Below are positions 49,902-59,251 of a stretch of 64,000 nt of DNA, piece by piece. This DNA is from an uncultured Brevinema sp. (lineage in GTDB: Bacteria; Spirochaetota; Brevinematia; Brevinematales; Brevinemataceae): assembly GCA_947038195.1 (NCBI GenBank), contig CAMQVI010000003.1, forward strand, positions 22,740 to 86,739. Direction: 5' to 3'. The notes below the pieces were generated by a model. That model had not been told where the DNA came from, made no database searches, and saw only the letters and a list, made by a program, of their open reading frames with translations. The translations under genes were made by a program, and so were the position numbers. Within the stretch, counting starts at the first letter, position 1; the number at the start of each line of letters is the position of its first letter.

Positions 49902-50243
49902 TTAGCTAACTTTTCCATCTTCTAGAACGGTAGCAATACCTGTTTTGGCAACTTCTATTTTAGCATCTAGTGATTTGATATAAACAGTTTTCTCACCGAT
50001 AAAATCGATTGTTCCAATGACATGTCCCAAGGTAATAACTCTATCCCCTTGTTTGAGACCGTCCATTTGTTTTTTCAATTTTTTACGTCTTTTATTTTCA
50101 GGTAAAAAGAGCAATAAGTACATAAGACCAACCATTAAAATAATAGGTAGGAAAGACATAATCCCTCCGCCCTGAGGCGCCTCGGCTCCAGTAGTTGCAA
50201 CTGCTGCTGCGGCAGGTGCTAATTGATAGAATAATCCTAACAT
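49902..50243 (-). CDS. yajC: Preprotein translocase subunit YajC
   Basis: 113 aa, one TM, GDRVITLGHVIGTIDFI; upstream of secDF. Confidence 0.9.
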   Translation of the reverse strand: MLGLFYQLAPAAAAVATTGAEAPQGGGIMSFLPIILMVGLMYLLLFLPENKRRKKLKKQMDGLKQGDRVITLGHVIGTIDFIGEKTVYIKSLDAKIEVAKTGIATVLEDGKVS

Positions 50244-50362
50244 GTAGATCTCCTTTTTATTTTAAAATCTCATTAATTTATTTCTTGTATTATATAAAAA
50301 ATAAGAGAATTTTAGTATAACATTTTCCCACCATTATGTAAAGAAAAAAGTCATTAAATTAT

Positions 50363-50390
50363 AAAAAAATCCTCTCAAAAAGAGAGGATT
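50363..50390 (-). terminator. Terminator downstream of tRNA-Gly
   Basis: Reverse strand AATCCTCTCTTTTTGAGAGGATTTTTTT. Confidence 0.85.
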
Positions 50391-50392
50391 CT

Positions 50393-50463
50393 AGCGGCTG
50401 GGGAGAATCGAACTCCCAGCATCAGCTTGGAAGGCTGAGGTATTACCATTATACGACAACCGC
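50393..50463 (-). tRNA. tRNA-Gly (anticodon TCC)
   Basis: Reverse strand GCGGTTGTCGTATAATGGTAATACCTCAGCCTTCCAAGCTGATGCTGGGAGTTCGATTCTCCCCAGCCGCT. Confidence 0.95.
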
Positions 50464-50538
50464 ATTGTTTATATAGTATAGGATATTTTATTTTATTTGT
50501 CAACCCTTTTTTGATTTTTCATCGAAAATTAATAGAAA

Positions 50539-51483
50539 CTATTGCCTTTGAATGGTTACAGTAGTGTTGGTTGCGGTATCAATAAAATTTGTTTTTCCTT
50601 TAAGAAGTTTTTGCACATAGATCATAAAGTTTAAATCATTTTGTTCAATTAAGGCGTCTAAAGGGGATAAATCTTTATCATTGATAGTAGTATAATTGGC
50701 TCCTTTAGATAATAAAAGACGAACAATAGGTCTATTTTTCTTTGCTATAGCCCAATGAAGAGGCGTATTTCCAAAGCCATCTAGCCCATCAAGAGTATCG
50801 CCTTGCTCTATTCTAAGAGTAGCGGCGGCGTAATCTTCTATAAATATCTCTCTTATTAGAGGGGCTAAGTCTTGAGCCTCTAAGGTGATCTTAACATCAG
50901 GTGTACTATCAATAGTAGCTAACAAGGAAGCTGTTAAACCTTGATTGTTTTTAATATCGGCAGCCCCAGCTAAGGTTAGATAACTAGCATTTTCTGTTCT
51001 ATTTCTTAACAAGGCTTCCACGAGAGGGGTAGAACCACTTTTATTCGTGGCATTAATATTCGCTCCAGAGACAATTAACATAAGCACAATTTCCTGAGAG
51101 CTGTTAACAGCTAGATGGAGAGGGGTGTTTCCTAGATGATCTTGAGCGCCCGTATCTGCCCCATAGCGTAATAATAATCTAATAATTTCTATGTGATTAT
51201 AAGAAATTGCCCAGTGTAAAGGGGTAGAACCAGCTCTATTAGCGGCATTAATATTAGCCCCATTAAGAATTAAAGAATAAGCGATATTAGGGTCAGATAC
51301 TATATGTAAAGCTGTCATGCCATCTCTATTAGCAGCGGTAACATCAGCTCTATTTCTAATCATATAATCTACTAAAACTTTATCATTTCTTATTACTGCT
51401 TCAAATAAAGAAGATTGTTCTTGAGCGTAAAAATTACCCAATCCCAGTAATAAGGAGAAAATAATGAGAGATAATCTATACAT
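50539..51483 (-). CDS. Secreted ankyrin-repeat protein
   Basis: Repeated G-TPLH-A---…LLL--GA units; likely start at MYRLSLIIFSLLLGLGNFYAQ rather than track start 51594. Confidence 0.85.
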   Translation of the reverse strand: MYRLSLIIFSLLLGLGNFYAQEQSSLFEAVIRNDKVLVDYMIRNRADVTAANRDGMTALHIVSDPNIAYSLILNGANINAANRAGSTPLHWAISYNHIEIIRLLLRYGADTGAQDHLGNTPLHLAVNSSQEIVLMLIVSGANINATNKSGSTPLVEALLRNRTENASYLTLAGAADIKNNQGLTASLLATIDSTPDVKITLEAQDLAPLIREIFIEDYAAATLRIEQGDTLDGLDGFGNTPLHWAIAKKNRPIVRLLLSKGANYTTINDKDLSPLDALIEQNDLNFMIYVQKLLKGKTNFIDTATNTTVTIQRQ

Positions 51484-51487
51484 TTTT

Positions 51488-52819
51488 TTACTCTTCTTCA
51501 GCATCTGCTTCCTCGTCTGCATAGCCTCCGTCGACATCTCCGTCGATATACTCGTAGCCTCCATCGACCATTTCTTCAACTGTAGTTTCGTCATAACTCA
51601 TTAGAGGAACAGAAGAAGATAGAGCGTTAGATTTTTCCAGTACAGCAACTAATTTGTCGTTACCACTATCTCTCGCTAGGCTCAAGGCAGTATGCTTATC
51701 TTTAGATTCAATATTATAATTTATCCCTTGGTCAATAAGGAATTGAGCGGTATCTGTAAGACCATTCTGTGCGGCAAACATCAAAGAATTCCAGTTATCA
51801 GAATCGGTAGCGTTGAGGTTTGCGCCCCCTTGAATGAGTTTGTCAATAACATCAATATTACCTAATTGCGCTCCTGCCATTAGAGGAGACCAATTTGTAA
51901 TCGTAGTTTCAACTTCTTCGTCGCCTACCGTTCTATTCACCGTTGCAGAAGCAGTTTGGTTGGGATTCGCTCCCATATGTAAAAGATATTCCACCATTTC
52001 TATGTTATTATTCAAGGTAGCAAATATCAAAGCCGTAGATCCAGACGAATTGACTTCATTGATATCTATACCTATATCTTCTACAAGAAATTGTACAATC
52101 TCTAAATGATTGTTCTCTGCGGCAAATCTCAAAGCCGTATCCCCTTGAGGGTTTTTAGCCTTGGGATTGACCCCGAACTCGACTAGTTCTAATACGGCAG
52201 CAATATCCCCATCTCGAGCAGCTTGGTGTATACTATTATTTCCATAAATATCCCAATTATGAGACATAAAACTATCTCTAGGTTTCACGTTAGCAAGAAG
52301 ATCATAAGATTTTTTAGGATAATCATACTCAACAATCACTTCAGTTATAAGATTCGTAACAAAATTAGATTCATTGTAGATATTTGTGGTATAGCTCGCT
52401 GGGGGGGGAGGAGGAGGAGGAGGAGGAGGGGGAGGTGCAGGTTGTTCTATATAAACATTCGTAGATTGTATAAAGAGAGGGATCTGGATATTTTCTTCCT
52501 CTTGTTCATAAGCACCGTATCTTAAAAGAAGATTTCTAATAGTCGGAGTAGCAAAACGTATGGGCATATTTCCTGCAGAAGATTTAACAACAGGACTAGC
52601 CCCTTGTTGGAGGAGGAAGTGAGCGATATCTTCATAGCCATTCCATGATGCTATATGAAGAGCTGTAAATCCCGAATAATCCATTTGATTAATATCAGCA
52701 CCCTTTTGCACAGCATCCACTACACCAGAATAGTTATTATCTTCTGTTAATTGAATAAGACTTTGGGAAAACAGGGTAATAGGGAAAAGAAATATCATCC
52801 ATAAGATATAATTTTTCAT
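51488..52819 (-). CDS. Secreted ankyrin-repeat protein with polyproline tract
   Basis: Signal peptide MKNYILWMIFLFPITLFSQ; ankyrin repeats; PAPPPPPPPPPPPPPA; acidic tail. Confidence 0.88.
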   Translation of the reverse strand: MKNYILWMIFLFPITLFSQSLIQLTEDNNYSGVVDAVQKGADINQMDYSGFTALHIASWNGYEDIAHFLLQQGASPVVKSSAGNMPIRFATPTIRNLLLRYGAYEQEEENIQIPLFIQSTNVYIEQPAPPPPPPPPPPPPASYTTNIYNESNFVTNLITEVIVEYDYPKKSYDLLANVKPRDSFMSHNWDIYGNNSIHQAARDGDIAAVLELVEFGVNPKAKNPQGDTALRFAAENNHLEIVQFLVEDIGIDINEVNSSGSTALIFATLNNNIEMVEYLLHMGANPNQTASATVNRTVGDEEVETTITNWSPLMAGAQLGNIDVIDKLIQGGANLNATDSDNWNSLMFAAQNGLTDTAQFLIDQGINYNIESKDKHTALSLARDSGNDKLVAVLEKSNALSSSVPLMSYDETTVEEMVDGGYEYIDGDVDGGYADEEADAEEE

Positions 52820-52828
52820 GAAAATCCT

Positions 52829-53497
52829 TTACTTATAAAAGCTATTTTTAGCGTTAATACGCATACCAACTTCTTGTATAAGTTCTGTTAAAATATTATT
52901 TTGTATTTTTAACTCTAGTTGAAGCCAATCATTAACGGTTGTTTGTATCTGTTCTCTTAATTCAAGGTTTAAGAAAATCTCATTTCTTTCCTTAAGCTTC
53001 TTAATATTAGATACCATTTGTTCTTTTTCTACTAAAACTTTAGCAAGGGAATTCATCGTTGTATAATCCATAGGAGTAGGGGCTGTAAGAGTAGCTAAGG
53101 TATCCATTTGTAAATTAAGGTAAGCTATTTCATTTTGAAGATCATTGAGAGCAGGGGAAAAATACAATATATTTTTTTGACTTTCTACTTGATATTTAAG
53201 AATAGAAAGGGTAATTAAATCTTGTTCCTTGTAGGGGAGCTGATCAAAGAGAGGTGGGTTTTCTATTTTGGGATTTTCCACATAATATTCATACTGAGGC
53301 GTAATATACTCAGGAGTATTTATAGGAGTTTGGGGAGATAATTCTGTCTCCTCGTAAGGATAATAGTCATAATCTATAGAATAAGCGCTATCCTTGTCAA
53401 AAGTTTCCCCATAATTATATTCGTTATAAAAAGTGCTTTCCGTTCCATAACTATAATTAAAGAAGAGGCACAAGGTTAATAATAATATTTTCATCAC
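52829..53497 (-). CDS. Secreted Tyr-rich protein, unknown
   Basis: Signal-like MMKILLLTLCLFFNYSYG; upstream of the ankyrin gene on the same strand. Confidence 0.65.
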   Translation of the reverse strand: MMKILLLTLCLFFNYSYGTESTFYNEYNYGETFDKDSAYSIDYDYYPYEETELSPQTPINTPEYITPQYEYYVENPKIENPPLFDQLPYKEQDLITLSILKYQVESQKNILYFSPALNDLQNEIAYLNLQMDTLATLTAPTPMDYTTMNSLAKVLVEKEQMVSNIKKLKERNEIFLNLELREQIQTTVNDWLQLELKIQNNILTELIQEVGMRINAKNSFYK

Positions 53498-53721
53498 TAT
53501 TTACTCCTATTTAAAGATATTGAATCCTTTAATTTGTCATCGGAATTAATTAGAAAATCTATAGCTTTAAAGGAAAAATTATAAAAATAACTCCTTTTTC
53601 TTATTGTAAGATTTATCTTAATAAAAATCAATATTATTATTGCTAATTATATATTATCTATTATAATATATAATATCGTTATAGATACTATTATAATATC
53701 TATAATAGACAGGAGGAAGAT

Positions 53722-54531
53722 ATGTCAGCTCCAAAAGCTTTTTATAACCAGAGTGGTGACCCTAAAGAACTCGTATATCATCTTAAGATTAAAAAAGGTG
53801 ATATTGCTCCTTATGTCTTACTACCCGGAGACCCAAAGCGTTGTGCGAAAATCGCAGAATTTTTAGACGATGCTCAAATGATAGCCGATTATAGAGAATA
53901 TGTCACGATTACAGGGACTTATAAAGGGGTGCCTATATCTGTCTGTTCTACAGGAATAGGAGGGCCTTCTGCATCTATTGCCGTAGAGGAGTTAATCACC
54001 TGTGGAGCGCATACTTTTATTAGAGTAGGCACTTCAGGAGGACTAAAACTCAATGTTCTCCCAGGACAAATGGTCATCGCCCAAGCGGCAGTTAGAGATG
54101 AAGGCACAGCCCATCAGTATATGCCCCCAGAAGTCCCTGCGAGAGCGAATTATAAAATCATTAAAGCCCTACAGTTATCTGCTGAAAAAAACACCCACCC
54201 TTTTCATATAGGGATTGTCCATAGTAAAGATGCTTTTTATACAGAGCTAGAGCCAGAAAATGCTTTCTTTAGAGAAAGAGAAGAGCAAAAGCTCCATTGG
54301 TATACTAAGGCAGGTGTGCTATGTTCAGAGATGGAAGCTGCTGCTATTTTCACCGTAGCTATGCTAAGAAAGGTGAGGGCAGGTGGCATTTTTGAGGTGG
54401 TAGAACAGCCCAATCTCAAAAGAATGAACGTTCCCACCCCCCAAGCTCACAGTATAGAGACTGTTATTCAAACAGCTCTAGATGCTTTGGTGATTCTTGC
54501 TAAGGAAGATGAGGAGGCTAATCATGAATAA
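53722..54531 (+). CDS. Nucleoside phosphorylase (uridine phosphorylase-like)
   Basis: VLLPGDPKRCAKIAEFLDDA, STGIGGPSASIAVEELITCGAHTFIRVGTSGG, EMEAAAIFTVA. Confidence 0.92.
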   Translation: MSAPKAFYNQSGDPKELVYHLKIKKGDIAPYVLLPGDPKRCAKIAEFLDDAQMIADYREYVTITGTYKGVPISVCSTGIGGPSASIAVEELITCGAHTFIRVGTSGGLKLNVLPGQMVIAQAAVRDEGTAHQYMPPEVPARANYKIIKALQLSAEKNTHPFHIGIVHSKDAFYTELEPENAFFREREEQKLHWYTKAGVLCSEMEAAAIFTVAMLRKVRAGGIFEVVEQPNLKRMNVPTPQAHSIETVIQTALDALVILAKEDEEANHE

Positions 54532-55339
54532 AAATTATCCCAAAGCTTTTTATAATATAGAAGCAGAAAAAAATCACGAATTAGTACATCATTTAAAACT
54601 ACAATCTAAAAACATAGGTAAATATATTCTAATGCCGGGAGATCCTAAACGCTGTGAGGTAATAGCCTCTCATTTAGAAAATCCCGAATTTATAGCAGAT
54701 TTCCGAGAATATGTTACGTTCACAGGGACGCTAGCAGGGGAAAGGGTTTCTGTTGTTTCTCATGGAATAGGGGGAGCATCTACTGCTATTGCCGTAGAAG
54801 AGCTCATTAAATTAGGGGCTCATACCTTTATCCGCATAGGCACTTCTGGAGGGATGCAATTAGACGTGATCCCTGGAGAGGTAGTCATTGTTGATGGTGC
54901 AATACGTACAGATAACACTCCTAATGCCTATCTCCCTATGGAAATCCCCACCGTTCCCTCTTTTGAGGTTTTAGATATGCTGGTGGAAGGAGCCCAAGAA
55001 ATCAAAGCTGGATACCACGTAGGATTAGTTCATTGTAAAGATGCTTTTTACGCTCAGCATGCCCCTGAATCAATGGCAGTAGCCGACCATTTATTATCAC
55101 GATGGGAATCTTACATTAGAGTAGGAACTATAGCCTCAGAAATGGAATCTTCTACCCTATTTGCTATTGCTCAAGCCAAAGGCGTAAGAGCAGGTGCTGT
55201 AATGCTCATTTTAGCCAATCAAGAAAGAAGAAAACAAGGGCAAGTAGAATACGTTTATGATATGGATCTTCCTATAAAAGTTGCTATTAAAGGCTTAGAA
55301 AAACTCATAAATAAAGATAAACAAGAAAATTTTTTATAA
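54524..55339 (+). CDS. Nucleoside phosphorylase (paralogue of preceding gene)
   Basis: ILMPGDPKRCEVIASHL, SHGIGGASTAIAVEELI, SEMESSTLFAIA; ATG at 54524 overlaps upstream stop. Confidence 0.92.
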   Translation: MNKNYPKAFYNIEAEKNHELVHHLKLQSKNIGKYILMPGDPKRCEVIASHLENPEFIADFREYVTFTGTLAGERVSVVSHGIGGASTAIAVEELIKLGAHTFIRIGTSGGMQLDVIPGEVVIVDGAIRTDNTPNAYLPMEIPTVPSFEVLDMLVEGAQEIKAGYHVGLVHCKDAFYAQHAPESMAVADHLLSRWESYIRVGTIASEMESSTLFAIAQAKGVRAGAVMLILANQERRKQGQVEYVYDMDLPIKVAIKGLEKLINKDKQENFL

Positions 55340-55393
55340 AAATGATAAACATCTTCTCTAAAGAAGAGGAAGTTAATTTCTAAAATTCACCAT

Positions 55394-55422
55394 AAAAAAA
55401 GCCCTTCGAAAGAAGGGCTTTT
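55394..55422. terminator. Bidirectional terminator
   Basis: AAAAAAAGCCCTTCGAAAGAAGGGCTTTT. Confidence 0.88.
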
Positions 55423-55429
55423 ATATTTA

Positions 55430-56068
55430 TTAGTCAGTTTCTGATAAGAATGTTGTATAACGAGTTACGAGCTCATCTACGAGAACATCTGGATTGGTTG
55501 ATGAGTCAGCGATTTTTTCTCTCGTCTTCACATCGTACTCTGCATAGGTATTTTTAAAAATACCAGATATCTCTTGAGTATGAACGTACATCATTTCATA
55601 ACTTTGGTAACAAAGTTCATAGAGTTTTGTGTAGACATCGAGGATTTCTTGAGATTTATCTATACCAGATCTATGTTCATTCACCAGTAAAATCAATTCC
55701 TGTTCATAGAATGTTATTTGAGCATTAAGTAAACGAGAATCTTTTAGGAAGACTTCTTTTTTTTCTTTAGAGTCAGCCATGGCTTGTTCAATTTCTGTAT
55801 CAAAGTCAAAGATAGCATGAGTATCAAAAATCCTCATATGTCTCGAACGACGACCCATATGTTGGCTTTTATTATTTTTTTTATCTTTATCATTAGAGGA
55901 GAAAAACCAAAAGCTAAAAGAAGATTTTTTTGGGGGCTTTTGATCATTATGTTCTGCTAACATTTGAGATTCAAAATCAGAGTTTCTATTCATCTTAGAA
56001 TTCATATGATTTTGACTATAAGTCGGTAAAACCGTACCCATTAAAGTGACTAATAATAAATACTTCAT
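55430..56068 (-). CDS. Secreted protein of ECF sigma operon, unknown
   Basis: Signal peptide MKYLLLVTLMGTVLPTYSQ; 212 aa, charged and helical; 3 bp after putative anti-sigma gene. Confidence 0.7.
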   Translation of the reverse strand: MKYLLLVTLMGTVLPTYSQNHMNSKMNRNSDFESQMLAEHNDQKPPKKSSFSFWFFSSNDKDKKNNKSQHMGRRSRHMRIFDTHAIFDFDTEIEQAMADSKEKKEVFLKDSRLLNAQITFYEQELILLVNEHRSGIDKSQEILDVYTKLYELCYQSYEMMYVHTQEISGIFKNTYAEYDVKTREKIADSSTNPDVLVDELVTRYTTFLSETD

Positions 56069-56070
56069 CT

Positions 56071-56388
56071 TTAATCCTCTAAATTTCTATTATAAGCAGA
56101 CATTAGAGTTGTATAAGTATAATCTAAATTCATTGCCTGGTCTCTTTCTTCTACTAGAGCATTAAAAGCCATAGCTTGTTGAGTCTGTTGATATCTATAA
56201 TTAGATATTCCTAAAATAGACACTATGGCTAATAATCCCATAGCTGTCATAATAGGCACTCTAGGGTGCATATAATTTTTAGGAGGCAGAGCTCTTATTA
56301 AAGCTTGTTGCTTTCTTTCTATACGGTCGAAATCAATAGTTTCTGATTTCGCTATGTTTAAGTATTTGTTTAAATCATTCTGATTCAT
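56071..56388 (-). CDS. Putative single-TM anti-sigma factor
   Basis: 105 aa, cytoplasmic N-terminus plus one TM; overlaps the ECF sigma ORF. Confidence 0.6.
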   Translation of the reverse strand: MNQNDLNKYLNIAKSETIDFDRIERKQQALIRALPPKNYMHPRVPIMTAMGLLAIVSILGISNYRYQQTQQAMAFNALVEERDQAMNLDYTYTTLMSAYNRNLED

Positions 56389-56884
56389 ACAATCCTCCCA
56401 TTTCTTCTTTAAGGATAAGAGCTAGTTTTTCTCTCGCTCTATGTCTCAAGGATTTTGCTGCACTAACACTTAATTTTAATATGTCAGCGCATTCTTGAAA
56501 AGAACGTTCTTCTAAATCTTTTAAAATAATAATCTCTTGTTCTCTTGACGAGAGCTGGCTTAATCCATCCCACAATTGTTCTAAAGCTTCTGATTGTATA
56601 CTTTCAGCCTCAGGAGTATTGACGGTATCAGCGATATCTTCAATAGTATCTAAGCCAAAAAACATACGTGTTCTAGATTTCATAAATTCTTTATAAGCTA
56701 TATTTCTTGCGATGGTTACCGTATAAGCTACGGGTGATTCCATTTCTGAAACTTTATCCCAGCGTTTCCATACTTCTACAAAAGCCCTAGCCGTGCTTTC
56801 TTCTGCCAAATCTCGACTGGTTTTTGCCCTACACAGTCGATAAACAAGAGTTTTATTTGTTTCATAAAACTCTTCAAATGTCAT
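56375..56884 (-). CDS. ECF-type RNA polymerase sigma factor
   Basis: TSRDLAEESTARAFVEVWKRW sigma-2-like; QLSSREQEIIILKDLEERSFQECADILKLSVSAAKSLRHRAREKL sigma-4. Confidence 0.92.
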   Translation of the reverse strand: MTFEEFYETNKTLVYRLCRAKTSRDLAEESTARAFVEVWKRWDKVSEMESPVAYTVTIARNIAYKEFMKSRTRMFFGLDTIEDIADTVNTPEAESIQSEALEQLWDGLSQLSSREQEIIILKDLEERSFQECADILKLSVSAAKSLRHRAREKLALILKEEMGGLYESE

Positions 56885-56972
56885 ATTACTTCCTATACTA
56901 TGCCAGTAATTTTACGTTTATACTATATTAAGTTAAATTTTCCACAAAAGGATTCTATATTATCCAATTTAT

Positions 56973-57950
56973 TTATAATTTTTCTCTTATTACTTGATCC
57001 ATATCAATATCTTCAGAAATAACCCCTACAGAATCTAAAAGATTGATAACACTATAATTATTATTGAGCTTTGCTATTTGATAAGCAGAGAGATTTTGAG
57101 CATTTCTGAGTGTGAGATCTGCTTTTTTCATAATAAGCATTCTTAAAATCGTAGGGTTATCAAAAGCAGAAGCAATCATCGCAGCACTAAGCCCATCTTG
57201 ATTTTGAAGATCAGGGTTTGCATCATACAAGAGCAACAAACTCGTTACTTTTTTGTAGCCACCCATTGCGGCGCCCATAAGAGCTGTCCAACCGTCTTTA
57301 TCTCTAATATCAGTCTTAGCCCCAGCTTGTAGGAGTATTTCTACGCTATTACGATTTCCATAACCACTTGCTAACATTAAAGCGGTAGCCCCTTTACTAT
57401 TTGGGAGATTTATATCATCAATATGATAAAGAAGAGGGATAATAGCCTGCTCATAACCTAGCTCACTAGCCAACATAAGAGGAGACAAATCAGCATGATT
57501 TACGATACTACTATTGGCATTATTTTTTATTAAAAGAGAAATCAAATAAGGGTCATTTTCTTCTACAGCATAAAAAAGAGGTGTATTACCCCCATTATCT
57601 AGGGCATTAACTTCAGCTCCTCTCTTTATTAAAAAAGAGCTAAGATGACTGTCTTGTGTTTGTATCGCTATCATCAAAGGAGTTAAACCAAAGGAGTTAG
57701 AAGCGTTGATATTAGCATTATTTTGTAAAAAATAAGTAATTAAGTGTGTATGTTTATATTGTATGGCCACCATTAAAGGGGTACAACCAATATCATTTGT
57801 CCCATTAATTTGATTTATATGTTCGGGAATTGCTTTTATAGCTTCCAAATCCCCTAGTTGGGAATACATAAAAATATCTCTACCATGGGAGAGGGTACTG
57901 CTTAAAATCATTAGAAAAAATAAGAATTTCATGGGCACCTCAAATAACAC
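56973..57950 (-). CDS. Secreted ankyrin-repeat protein
   Basis: Multiple ankyrin units (GCTPLMVAIQYKHTHLITYFLQNNANINASNSFGLTPLMIAIQ…) after hydrophobic N-terminus. Confidence 0.9.
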   Translation of the reverse strand: MLFEVPMKFLFFLMILSSTLSHGRDIFMYSQLGDLEAIKAIPEHINQINGTNDIGCTPLMVAIQYKHTHLITYFLQNNANINASNSFGLTPLMIAIQTQDSHLSSFLIKRGAEVNALDNGGNTPLFYAVEENDPYLISLLIKNNANSSIVNHADLSPLMLASELGYEQAIIPLLYHIDDINLPNSKGATALMLASGYGNRNSVEILLQAGAKTDIRDKDGWTALMGAAMGGYKKVTSLLLLYDANPDLQNQDGLSAAMIASAFDNPTILRMLIMKKADLTLRNAQNLSAYQIAKLNNNYSVINLLDSVGVISEDIDMDQVIREKL

Positions 57951-57969
57951 TTATTTACTATTCACTTAT

Positions 57970-58199
57970 TTTTTTTGTCATCAATTTCTACTACATCATC
58001 TATAACAAGACCTTGTTCTGTTTTTGCTTATTTATATTTTTTTATGAGTTTTTTCATTTTTTTGTCATCAATTTCTACTACATCATCTATAACAAGACCT
58101 TGTTCTGTTTTTGCTTATTTATATTTTTTTATGAGTTTTTTCATTTTTTTGTCGTCAATTCCTACTACATCATCTATAACAAGACCTTGTTCTGTTTTT
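57970..58199. repeat. 87-bp tandem repeat, about 2.6 copies, spanning 3' end and downstream of the ankyrin gene
   Basis: GTCATCAATTTCTACTACATC… begins at 57977 and 58064, variant copy at 58151; copies 1 and 2 identical by eye. Confidence 0.97.
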
Positions 58200-59059
58200 A
58201 TAGAAATATCAGCCCCATTTTCCAAAAGAAATTCAGCCACGTCATAATGCCCTTTAGCCACCGCTAAAAAAATAGGACTCACCCCAAAATTATTTGCGAG
58301 ATTAATATCTGCCCCTGAGTCAATTAATATTTGCACCATGGACATTGTACCATAAGCACTGGCCACGGCCAATAAAGATGTTTTCGTTTTAGGGATAAGG
58401 GAATTAGGACTAGCCCCTCTTGCTATTAGTTGTAGTACGATTTGAGAATAGCCCTTTCTTGTTGCTTCAAAAATAGGAGGGAGCCCGTGGGGCATAGGGT
58501 GTTGTACATTAGCACCATGATCTGTCAAGAGGCTCACTATTTCTGTATGTCCATTTTGTACGGCGAGATGGAGGGCAGATACCCCATGTCTATTATCTGT
58601 ATTTACGAGGATAGAATGCATTAATAAGAATTCTACTAATTTTATATAACCTTTTTCACTAGCCATCATCAGAATCGTATTACCAAAACTATCTCTTGTA
58701 TTAATATAAGCTCCATGAGCGATTAATAATTCAGCGATTGCTATGGATTTGTCGGTAACGTACATGAGAGGGGTTTTGTAAGCGAGATCCCTTGTATTAA
58801 TATCTATTCCTTTTTGGATAAGAGCGCCTACGGACTCTTTGTCATTATTAACCACTGCTTCAAATAAAGAAAGACTAGGAGCTTCATCAGTTTTTTCTTC
58901 TTGTGCGACTTCGATAGATAAGGCAGCCTCTTCAGACAAACCTGAGACAGTAGAATAATTTTCAGGAACAATCTCTGAAAATTCTTGAGTTTCTTGAGCA
59001 TAAGGCAAGCTTAATTGGGAGAGAAAGATAGATAAAAATAGGAAAAATAATAAGCGCAT
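58115..59059 (-). CDS. Secreted ankyrin-repeat protein whose 3' end is tandemly duplicated
   Basis: Signal peptide MRLLFFLFLSIFLSQLSLPYAQ; ankyrin units; C-terminus KTEQGLVIDDVVGIDDKKMKKLIKKYK repeated downstream. Confidence 0.9.
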   Translation of the reverse strand: MRLLFFLFLSIFLSQLSLPYAQETQEFSEIVPENYSTVSGLSEEAALSIEVAQEEKTDEAPSLSLFEAVVNNDKESVGALIQKGIDINTRDLAYKTPLMYVTDKSIAIAELLIAHGAYINTRDSFGNTILMMASEKGYIKLVEFLLMHSILVNTDNRHGVSALHLAVQNGHTEIVSLLTDHGANVQHPMPHGLPPIFEATRKGYSQIVLQLIARGASPNSLIPKTKTSLLAVASAYGTMSMVQILIDSGADINLANNFGVSPIFLAVAKGHYDVAEFLLENGADISIKTEQGLVIDDVVGIDDKKMKKLIKKYK

Positions 59060-59223
59060 TAAAACTCCTGTATCCTTTTCAATTTAATTGTATCAAATTA
59101 TACCATTTTTGTCAAATCTTATAGATAAAATATAGCTAGAGGGTACTATAGTTATTTTCGGATTTTACCCTCTACTTTATAGAGTATTTATAAGAAATAA
59201 AAGCTTCTATTTTTTGTAAAATA

Positions 59224-59251
59224 TTGACTTTAAATTTAAAAAGCTTATAAT
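59224..59251 (+). promoter_or_regulatory. Sigma70-type promoter upstream of small ORF/MATE gene
   Basis: TTGACT-N16-TATAAT. Confidence 0.5.

Noticed and set aside
53722-55339. Phosphorylase pair as an anti-phage nucleoside-depletion system
   Set aside because: Sequence looks like ordinary uridine phosphorylase-type salvage enzymes with no defence-associated partner domains.
57975-58267. Two plus-strand ORFs with repeated FYEFFHFF / SSISTTSSITRPC units
   Set aside because: Antisense translations of the 87-bp tandem repeat; no ribosome-binding site or family signal.
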